A DNA stretch of 64,000 nucleotides from Enterobacter sp. GTDB taxonomy: Bacteria > Pseudomonadota > Gammaproteobacteria > Enterobacterales > Enterobacteriaceae. Under the pieces are notes generated by a model. It did not search any database. It had not been told where the DNA came from and saw nothing but the letters and a program-made list of their open reading frames with translations. Where the stretch lies: NCBI GenBank assembly GCA_022649305.1, contig JALCNW010000014.1, forward strand, positions 1-64,000. The letters are read 5' to 3'. Below, piece after piece: positions 58,202 through 64,000 of this stretch; the first letter of the stretch is position 1, and each line of letters opens with the position of its first letter. Position numbers and translations under genes: made by a program.

Positions 58202-59035
58202 ATGCAGCGCTTTCTGATACTTGTTGCAGTGTGCTTATTGAGCGGTTGTTTAACTGCTCCACCCAAAGAAGCTGCGAAACCGACGTTAATGCCTCGGGCA
58301 CAGAGTTATCGTGATTTGACGCATTTGCCTATGCCAACAGGAAAGATTTTCGTCTCGGTTTACAACATTCAGGACGAAACAGGACAGTTTAAACCGTATC
58401 CGGCAAGTAACTTCTCTACGGCAGTGCCACAAAGTGCCACCGCTATGCTGGTCACCGCGCTTAAGGATTCGCGCTGGTTTATTCCGCTGGAACGTCAAGG
58501 ACTGCAAAACCTGCTGAACGAACGTAAAATCATTCGTGCAGCCCAGGAAAATGGCACGGTTGGCGTGAATAACCGCGTACCATTGCAATCGCTCGTGGCG
58601 GCTAACGTTATGGTTGAAGGGTCGATAATTGGTTACGAAAGTAACGTGAAATCTGGTGGTGTCGGTGCACGTTACTTTGGTATCGGCGCAGATACGCAAT
58701 ATCAACTCGATCAAATCGCCGTCAACCTGCGCGTTGTGAATGTCAGTACGGGTGAGGTGCTTTCCTCGGTAACCACCAGCAAAACCATTCTTTCGTATGA
58801 GGTTCAGGCCGGTGTGTTCCGCTTCATTGATTATCAGCGTCTGCTGGAAGGTGAAATTGGATATACCTCGAACGAGCCGGTCATGATGTGCCTGATGTCA
58901 GCCATTGAAACAGGGGTAATCTTCCTGATTAACGATGGTATCGATCGCGGACTGTGGGATCTGCAGAATAAGAATGAAGTGAAAAATGAGGTACTGGTAA
59001 AATACCGTGAAATGTCGGTGCCTCCAGAATCCTGA
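58202..59035 (+). CDS. csgG: Curli secretion channel lipoprotein CsgG
   Basis: 277 residues, equal to E. coli. The signal peptide ends in the lipobox LLSGC (Cys16); the nine-fold outer-membrane channel exports CsgA and CsgB. The constriction loop YDETG-type segment appears here as FVSVYNIQDETGQFKPYPASNF. Last gene of csgDEFG. Confidence 0.97.
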   Translation: MQRFLILVAVCLLSGCLTAPPKEAAKPTLMPRAQSYRDLTHLPMPTGKIFVSVYNIQDETGQFKPYPASNFSTAVPQSATAMLVTALKDSRWFIPLERQGLQNLLNERKIIRAAQENGTVGVNNRVPLQSLVAANVMVEGSIIGYESNVKSGGVGARYFGIGADTQYQLDQIAVNLRVVNVSTGEVLSSVTTSKTILSYEVQAGVFRFIDYQRLLEGEIGYTSNEPVMMCLMSAIETGVIFLINDGIDRGLWDLQNKNEVKNEVLVKYREMSVPPES

Positions 59036-59047
59036 TAAGACGCATCG

Positions 59048-59083
59048 AAAAAAAGCGAGACCTTTTTGGCCTCGCTTTTTTAT
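59048..59083. terminator. Bidirectional terminator between csgG and ycdZ
   Basis: AAAAAAAGCGAG / CTCGCTTTTTT stem region with a T-rich loop, between the convergent 3' ends. Confidence 0.85.
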
Positions 59084-59562
59084 TTGCTTAATACCGTGAC
59101 GGTGTCGGTTTTCTCACGCCGTGCAGCCAGCCAAAGCCCGCTGTTTTTCATCGCGTAGCCAAACACCAAACCCAATGCCAGCGAGGGAACAACCAGCCTC
59201 CAGTCCCCCTGCCCTGCAAACGTCGCGCAGGCACCAATAAAGGTTCCCGGTACAAACGAGAGCAGCAGGTGTTTTGCCTGGATGCACATCAGAAATGCCA
59301 CCACACCCGTCATGATATAGCCCAGTATTTCCAGGTGCGGTGCAAGCGCGCTACCGTGCATGATAATCAATGCCCAGACCACCCCGCTCATCATGGTGCA
59401 GGCAGAGATAAACAGCCCCTTCACACCACCCTGAGGGCAGGCAAAATAGGCCGTACAGCCGAGAAAGCCCGCCCAGCTGAGCAATCCCAAAGACACGGCG
59501 ACCCATCCCCAAATTCCGGAGAGAATGCCTGTGGTTATTGCAATAGAAAGTAGAATGTTCAT
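59080..59562 (-). CDS. ycdZ: YcdZ, DUF1097 inner-membrane protein
   Basis: 160 residues from MNILLSIAITTG (E. coli 163), with about four to five membrane helices (LSGIWGWVAVSLGLLSWAGFL and following). Function unknown. The last 15 residues differ from E. coli (REKTDTVTVLSK here). A longer start is possible at an ATG three codons upstream. Confidence 0.9.
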   Translation of the reverse strand: MNILLSIAITTGILSGIWGWVAVSLGLLSWAGFLGCTAYFACPQGGVKGLFISACTMMSGVVWALIIMHGSALAPHLEILGYIMTGVVAFLMCIQAKHLLLSFVPGTFIGACATFAGQGDWRLVVPSLALGLVFGYAMKNSGLWLAARREKTDTVTVLSK

Positions 59563-59658
59563 GGCGCGCATCTTATCAGAAAGGCGCCATTTAAATGAGA
59601 TCACGAGCACATTTTGTGCAAGTTGAAATGTATCGTTGCATTAAAAACGTGATATAAA

Positions 59659-60213
59659 TCACTCTTCGTTCTCTTCCTGCAGATCGTCCCACATCGCCGC
59701 AATGGCATCACGGGTCAGTGGCGCCATAGTGCGCCAGAAAGGAGACGTTGCGTGCGCTTCGATTTTGCCCAGGAAGGTCCCGCACCATGGCAGCAAATAC
59801 TCCGCAAAGAGCGTTTCAAGCGCTTCGCTTTCATCTTCTTCGGAATGATCCTCAATCCAGGAGGCTGCCAGCAGCAATGTACCAATATGGTCGGCAGGTG
59901 CATCTGTCACTGGCATGCCACGTTCAGAAAGGAACGCGCGCACCTCAGCCTCGGTTGCACCGTCTTCCCACGCCGAGCGATACGGTGAAACGCGACACTC
60001 TTCGCCCACAAACAGAGCATTATAATCCGCCGCAATTTGCTGCATATCGCAGCTATTTTGCAAACGTTGCAGCAGCTCGTCCTGCTCGAGCGGCCAGTTA
60101 TCTGCGAGCTTACCTTCACGAATCAACGTAAAAAGCGGCACCAGCAGCGGATCCTGCGGCTGGCGGTAATATAACGTGCCCAGTACGCGGCAAAGGATTG
60201 AAAACTCGTTCAT
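59659..60213 (-). CDS. ycdY: TorD/NarJ-family chaperone YcdY
   Basis: 184 residues, equal to E. coli. An all-helical redox-enzyme maturation chaperone family member; E. coli YcdY helps insert zinc into YcdX, encoded 20 bases upstream. The family core YNALFVGEECRVSPYRSAWEDG is conserved. Linked to swarming in E. coli. Confidence 0.93.
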   Translation of the reverse strand: MNEFSILCRVLGTLYYRQPQDPLLVPLFTLIREGKLADNWPLEQDELLQRLQNSCDMQQIAADYNALFVGEECRVSPYRSAWEDGATEAEVRAFLSERGMPVTDAPADHIGTLLLAASWIEDHSEEDESEALETLFAEYLLPWCGTFLGKIEAHATSPFWRTMAPLTRDAIAAMWDDLQEENEE

Positions 60214-60233
60214 GTGGTTATTCCATAACAGGG

Positions 60234-60971
60234 TTAAAATTCGGCAAATTCACTGATCGGATCCATGCCGCGAGACTCCAGGAAATCTAACATACGACGC
60301 GGAGTGACGTTAAGGATCCGCTCTTCCGGGAACCCGACGTCATCCAGCACCTTCCGACATTCTTCAAAATCGCCCAGCGTAAACGCGGTATGAGAATCAG
60401 AGCCCAACGCCACCATTCCCCCGGCATCGCGTACCGCCGCAGCCACTTCACGACAGTTTGCTTCGCTGCCTTTACGGGAGTGAAGAAACGAGGAGTTATT
60501 GATCTCCAGCGCAACGCGATGTTTTGCTGCCGCCTGAGCGACAGCCTGAATATCAATTGGGAATTTTGGATTACCGGGATGGCTAATGATATGCACATTG
60601 CCGCTGGCAATCGTCGCAATCATCGCCTGGGTGTGGGTATCTTTATCTTGCGGAGCAAACACCGGCTCGTGGAAACCCGCAATGATCAAATCCAGAGAGG
60701 TGAGCATCGGCCCTGTGCAGTCGATCTCCCCGTCAGTATTTTTAATATTGGCTTCAATGCCGCGTAGGATCCCTACGCCATCGACGAGACGCGGCCAGAT
60801 ACGCATATTCACAAAATGCCAGTAGTGCGGCGCATCTGCCATATCAGGACCGTGATCGGTGATGGCAAAGAGTTTTATACCTTTGAGCTTTGCTTGCGCG
60901 ATGTAGTCATGGAGGGTGCTGTACGCGTGGGTACTGGCGATGGTATGCATATGCAGGTCAACGGGATACAT
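60234..60971 (-). CDS. ycdX: PHP-domain zinc phosphatase YcdX
   Basis: 245 residues, equal to E. coli. A TIM-barrel PHP enzyme with three zinc ions; alkaline phosphatase-type activity is reported. Metal ligands are visible in [11 protein letters not shown] (5-15), [11 protein letters not shown] and GSDSHTAF. Operon with its chaperone gene ycdY. Confidence 0.94.
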   Translation of the reverse strand: MYPVDLHMHTIASTHAYSTLHDYIAQAKLKGIKLFAITDHGPDMADAPHYWHFVNMRIWPRLVDGVGILRGIEANIKNTDGEIDCTGPMLTSLDLIIAGFHEPVFAPQDKDTHTQAMIATIASGNVHIISHPGNPKFPIDIQAVAQAAAKHRVALEINNSSFLHSRKGSEANCREVAAAVRDAGGMVALGSDSHTAFTLGDFEECRKVLDDVGFPEERILNVTPRRMLDFLESRGMDPISEFAEF

Positions 60972-61031
60972 CTCTGTCTCTCCTTTACTGTTTTACCAAA
61001 GGATAGCAGGAATGGCCGTTGAATATTAGCT

Positions 61032-61054
61032 AAAACCCGGCGAGCGCCGGGTTT
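61032..61054 (-). terminator. Terminator of ghrA
   Basis: AAACCCGGC / GCCGGGTTT stem with a GCT-type loop, four bases after the ghrA stop on the minus strand; TTTTAGC follows. Confidence 0.7.
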
Positions 61055-61057
61055 GAC

Positions 61058-61996
61058 TCAGTAGCCGAGCTGTCGATCGACCTGACCCGTCACGGTTTTG
61101 CCCTGCTCAAGCTGGCTTATCGTCCGGGCGATATAATCGACGGCTTCCGCCGGACGCGTGACGGCTGCAACATGCGGCGTCATAGCCACGCGCGGGTGCG
61201 CCCACAGCGGGCTCTCCGCCGGTAGAGGTTCACGACTATACACATCCAACATCGCGCCTTTCAGCTTGCCGCTTTCCAGTGCCTGCAGCAGGTCCGGTTC
61301 AACCACATGAACACCCCGCGCCAGATTCATCAAATAGCTCCGATCGGCCAATTTGTTCAGCAGATCGCCATTGATGATACCCACGGTTTCAGCGGTATTT
61401 GGCAGCAGATTGATCAGCACACGCGTGCCGCTTAAGAACGCAGGAAGCTCCTCGGCTCCAGCAAAGCTTTCTACGCCAGGATAGGCTTTACGGCTGCGAC
61501 TCCAGCAGCGTAACGGGAATCCCCACGGTGCCAGCGCTTCAGCCACTTTCGACCCCAGCACGCCTGCGCCCAGAATGCCGATGGTAAAATCGTCGCGCTG
61601 ATAGTCTGCCAACGGTTCCCAGCGGGATTGTTGCTTAAACAGCTGATAGTCATCAAAGCGGCGGAACCAGTGCAGAACCTGACTGACGGCGTACTCCTGC
61701 ATCTGCTGGCCCATCCCGGTATCTTCGAGTCTGAACAGGGGAATAGAATCGGGTAGCATTTCGGGGTGAGCTTTCAGTTTGCTCAGAATAGAATCCACGC
61801 CCGCGCCAAGCGCAAACACCGCTTTGAGTGCGCGGCCCTGCAACATCTCAACAGGGGGATGCCACACCAGTGCATAATCGGCATGCTCATTATCACCCGG
61901 CGTCCACTCACGCACGCGTGCACCAGGAAGCGCCGCAGATAGCGCCTTAATCCAGTATGGGGTATCGAACGTCGGATGATAAAAGATGATATCCAT
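61058..61996 (-). CDS. ghrA: Glyoxylate/hydroxypyruvate reductase A
   Basis: 312 residues, equal to E. coli. A D-2-hydroxyacid dehydrogenase that reduces glyoxylate and hydroxypyruvate with NADPH. Visible motifs are [13 protein letters not shown] (cofactor), [13 protein letters not shown] with the catalytic Arg, and [14 protein letters not shown] with the catalytic His. Ribosome site is weak but the start equals E. coli. Confidence 0.95.
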   Translation of the reverse strand: MDIIFYHPTFDTPYWIKALSAALPGARVREWTPGDNEHADYALVWHPPVEMLQGRALKAVFALGAGVDSILSKLKAHPEMLPDSIPLFRLEDTGMGQQMQEYAVSQVLHWFRRFDDYQLFKQQSRWEPLADYQRDDFTIGILGAGVLGSKVAEALAPWGFPLRCWSRSRKAYPGVESFAGAEELPAFLSGTRVLINLLPNTAETVGIINGDLLNKLADRSYLMNLARGVHVVEPDLLQALESGKLKGAMLDVYSREPLPAESPLWAHPRVAMTPHVAAVTRPAEAVDYIARTISQLEQGKTVTGQVDRQLGY

Positions 61997-62165
61997 AACT
62001 ACTCCCGTCTTTTAATGTGCATTTTTGTTTTCGTTTTCAGATAGATTGCCAGCATATCAAATTTATCTGGAAACTTCGTTGCTGATAAAAGAGCCGCTTT
62101 CAGCACATTTTGGAGTCATGTTGCTTGAACTTTGTCTTAACACGCTAATTAACGCAAAAAGTTGA

Positions 62166-62193
62166 TTGACGGCAGTTCGGGTTTTCCTTACAT
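62166..62193 (+). promoter_or_regulatory. Promoter of tRNA-Ser(GGA)
   Basis: -35 TTGACG and -10 TTACAT with 16 bases between, followed by a GC-rich GCGCCCGTCCC discriminator, as in stable-RNA promoters under stringent control. It lies 35 bases before the tRNA. Confidence 0.7.
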
Positions 62194-62228
62194 TAGCGCC
62201 CGTCCCAGCAGTATCGGGATGACAAAAC

Positions 62229-62316
62229 GGTGAGGTGTCCGAGTGGCTGAAGGAGCACGCCTGGAAAGTGTGTATACGGCAACGTATCGAGGGTTCGAAC
62301 CCCTCTCTCACCGCCA
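62229..62316 (+). tRNA. serX: tRNA-Ser, anticodon GGA
   Basis: 88 bases with encoded CCA, class II tRNA with a long variable arm (GTATACGGCAACGTATC). Acceptor GGTGAGG pairs with CTCACC; the anticodon GGA is at 62263-62265 in CTGGAAA; the T-loop GGTTCGAAC is standard. Sequence nearly equals E. coli serX/serW. It sits next to ghrA as serX does in E. coli. Confidence 0.97.
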
Positions 62317-62327
62317 TATTTGAAGAA

Positions 62328-62357
62328 GAGCCCGCATGAAAATGCGGGCTTTTTTTC
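62328..62357 (+). terminator. Terminator of serX
   Basis: AGCCCGCAT / ATGCGGGCT stem with GAAA loop and seven T, 13 bases after the tRNA. Confidence 0.92.
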
Positions 62358-62381
62358 GTCTGTGATTTTGTAATTCTGCGA

Positions 62382-63287
62382 TCAATCTTCCACTATCCGC
62401 GCATATTCTTCGCTAAGAAAATCCACCAGCGTCCTGACCGACGGCAATAACCCGCGCCTGGAAGGGTATACCGCATGGATAACCTCTCGTTTAGGCTCCC
62501 ACTCGTCCAGCACGCTGACCAGTGCGCCTGACGCCAACTGATCCTTAACCATTAAAATAGGCAACTGAACAACACCGACACCCGCCATTGCCGCTTCGCG
62601 CAGCGCCAGCATATCGGTGGTAATAAATCGCGGGGTAAAATGAATTTCCGCTTTTGCGCCCGACGGGCCGCTCAATTCCCAACGATGAACCGTTCTACCC
62701 GCCCCCATGCTCAAACCAGGCCAGTTGCTCAGCTCTGAGGGTGCCATTGGTTCGCCCCTGTCTTTAATGAGCTGCGGGCTGGCCACCAGACAATGTCCGC
62801 GATCGGCCAGCACCCGCAGCACCAGGTCGCTATCTTCGAACGGGCGTGGACGCACGCGAATCGCCACATCAATGCCCTCTCCCACCAGATCGACCCGACG
62901 GTTTGTCGCTTCAAGCTGTAGCGTAATCCCAGGATAGCGCGCCATAAATCGTGCCAGCATCGGGCCGACGTGGACATGCAGTATTGTCACCGGGCAGGTC
63001 ATTCTGACTATCCCCCGGGGTTCAGCCTGTAACGCCGCCACCGCTTCCTGCGCAGCTTCGGCCTCTATCAGCATGGCTTTACAGTGCTGATAAAAAGTGT
63101 GACCGACTTCCGTCACGGTGAATTGCCGGGTGGTGCGCTGTATCAGCCGCACTCCCAATCGCTCCTCAAGCTGCGCAATCCGACGGCTAAGCTTTGATTT
63201 GGGTTGGGCTAGCGCCCGTCCTGCTGCGGCAAAACCGCCGTAATCGACCACTTTGACAAACCAGGCGAAGTCGTTGAGATCGTGCAT
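62382..63287 (-). CDS. LysR-family regulator beside pirin gene
   Basis: 301 residues. The N-terminal helix-turn-helix (GGFAAAGRALAQPKSKLSRRIAQLEERLG) and a LysR substrate-binding domain of the CrgA/DsdC-like subgroup (VHVGPMLARFMARYPGITLQLE) are clear. It is divergent from the pirin gene with 108 bases between and probably regulates it; the inducer is unknown. A matching LysR-pirin pair is common in Enterobacteriaceae, but E. coli K-12 does not have it next to serX. Confidence 0.9.
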   Translation of the reverse strand: MHDLNDFAWFVKVVDYGGFAAAGRALAQPKSKLSRRIAQLEERLGVRLIQRTTRQFTVTEVGHTFYQHCKAMLIEAEAAQEAVAALQAEPRGIVRMTCPVTILHVHVGPMLARFMARYPGITLQLEATNRRVDLVGEGIDVAIRVRPRPFEDSDLVLRVLADRGHCLVASPQLIKDRGEPMAPSELSNWPGLSMGAGRTVHRWELSGPSGAKAEIHFTPRFITTDMLALREAAMAGVGVVQLPILMVKDQLASGALVSVLDEWEPKREVIHAVYPSRRGLLPSVRTLVDFLSEEYARIVED

Positions 63288-63298
63288 GAACCCTCCAT

Positions 63299-63370
63299 TG
63301 TTCCGTATATAGAACAGTGAGTGTTGTTTTCGCTATCTAGCGGGATATTAGCGTTGAATATACGCTAATA
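63299..63370. promoter_or_regulatory. Dyad repeats between LysR gene and pirin gene
   Basis: Two inverted repeats lie in the divergent gap: TGTTC-N8-GAACA at 63299-63316 and TATTAGCG-N9-CGCTAATA at 63346-63370. Either could be the LysR operator. Position and symmetry are the only evidence. Confidence 0.5.
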
Positions 63371-63398
63371 CCTATTAACAGAACATCAGGAGACCATC

Positions 63399-64000
63399 AT
63401 AAAACAGATTACTGGCGTCTTTACTGCACCTCGTCCTCACTGGGTGGGCGACGGATTTCCGGTGCGTTCGATGTTTTCGTATCAAAGCCACGGCGAATCC
63501 CTTAGCCCTTTCCTGCTGCTGGATTTTGCGGGGCCTCATACCTTCCCGGCTGATGGGGTAAAACGAGGCGTCGGGGAACATCCTCATCGCGGCTTTGAAA
63601 CGGTTACGATTGTCTATTCCGGCGACGTTGAGCATCGTGATTCTACCGGTAAAGGCGGCGTGATTGGCCCGGGTGACGTGCAGTGGATGACGGCTGGTGC
63701 AGGCATCCTGCACGAAGAGTTTCATGCAGAATCCTTCGCCCGTCAGGGCGGCGAGCTGAAAATGATGCAGCTGTGGGTTAACTTGCCAGCAAAAGACAAG
63801 ATGGCAGCACCTGGCTATCAAAGCATCACCAAAGACGCGATTCCGGTCGTCACCTTGCCGGATAATAGCGGCGAGCTGCGCGTAATCGCGGGTCACTATG
63901 GCGACGTTACCGGACCGGCACACACCTTTTCGCCATTAAACGTCTGGGACATTGCATTGCGCCAGGGCAGCCATCTGGCTCTCAATCAGCCAGAGGGTTG
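63399..64000 (+). CDS. Pirin family protein, 5' part (runs off window)
   Basis: Cupin-fold pirin; relatives are iron-binding proteins with quercetin dioxygenase activity. Translation from 63402 reads KQITGVFTAPRPHWVGDGF and continues without a stop to the window end. The metal-site segment GEHPHRGFETVTIV and the second-strand HEEFH region (GAGILHEEFHAE) carry the expected His/Glu ligands. An AGGAG site at 63388-63392 fits a start at 63399, but the codon there is ATA (the one before is ATC), not ATG. Divergent from the LysR gene. Confidence 0.85.
   Translation, partial: MKQITGVFTAPRPHWVGDGFPVRSMFSYQSHGESLSPFLLLDFAGPHTFPADGVKRGVGEHPHRGFETVTIVYSGDVEHRDSTGKGGVIGPGDVQWMTAGAGILHEEFHAESFARQGGELKMMQLWVNLPAKDKMAAPGYQSITKDAIPVVTLPDNSGELRVIAGHYGDVTGPAHTFSPLNVWDIALRQGSHLALNQPEG

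Noticed and set aside
62063-62317. 84-codon minus-strand reading frame over the tRNA gene
   Set aside because: It runs antisense through the whole tRNA-Ser gene and its promoter and has no ribosome site or recognisable domain.
62316-62400. tRNA-Ser 3' end considered as an integration (att) site for the LysR-pirin pair
   Set aside because: No integrase gene and no repeated tRNA 3' end seen within the window.
63375-63923. 182-codon antisense frame over the pirin gene
   Set aside because: The plus strand encodes a clear pirin through the same interval; no family resemblance on the minus strand.

Overview
The window is a stretch of core chromosome from a flagellated, curli-forming member of the Enterobacteriaceae. 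Gene order and protein sequence follow the E. coli K-12 / Salmonella region around ptsG-fab-rne-flg-pyrC-opg-csg-serX almost gene for gene. Several proteins differ enough from E. coli (plsX C-terminus, RNase E tail, FlgE and FlgD lengths, AcpP residues 24 and 26) to suggest a Citrobacter/Enterobacter-like genus. I cannot fix the genus from the sequence alone.

Layout. 1-0.36 kb: 5' part of ptsG with its CRP/Mlc control region and the SgrS target. 0.66-4.9 kb: tatD-type nuclease (ycfH), holB, tmk, mltG and pabC, tightly packed on the minus strand. 5.0-11.3 kb: the type II fatty acid and phospholipid precursor cluster fabF-acpP-fabG-fabD-fabH-plsX with rpmF and yceD. 11.4-16.7 kb: yceF (+), rluC (-), and rne (+) with its long autoregulatory leader. 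16.7-19.0 kb: a divergent LysR regulator / MFS transporter pair that E. coli K-12 lacks between rne and flgL. 19.1-30.6 kb: flagellar rod, hook, ring and junction genes flgB-L on the minus strand, with flgA-flgM-flgN divergent. Sigma-28 promoters can be read before flgK and flgM. 30.7-46.5 kb: housekeeping and envelope genes (murJ, mviM, yceH, rimJ, mdtH, grxB, yceB, pyrC, dinI, bssS, solA, yceO, yceJ, yceI, trhO, lpxL, mdtG, msyB, yceK). 46.6-52.1 kb: osmoregulated periplasmic glucan genes opgGH and opgC. 52.1-54.1 kb: clsC and ymdB. 54.2-59.0 kb: a pilin-like ymdA-position gene, csgC, and the divergent csgBA / csgDEFG curli operons around a 745-bp control region. 59.1-62.0 kb: ycdZ, ycdY, ycdX and ghrA. 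62.2 kb: tRNA-Ser(GGA). 62.4-64 kb: a LysR regulator divergent from a pirin gene that runs off the window.

The genes group into a few linked tasks: fatty-acid and lipid precursor supply (fab, plsX, acpP, lpxL, clsC), cell-wall and envelope assembly (mltG, murJ, opg, lipoproteins), flagellar assembly with its FlgM checkpoint, curli assembly under CsgD, and RNA metabolism (rne, rluC, trhO).

I found no phage, CRISPR array, IS element, defence island or wholly unknown system. The items worth a second look are small: the inserted LysR/MFS pair with a perfect 19-bp palindrome, twin GNRA-loop hairpins between rpmF and plsX, an (Arg-Asp-Asn)5 tandem repeat in RNase E, the missing canonical start codon of the pirin gene, and a small pilin-like protein in the curli locus.
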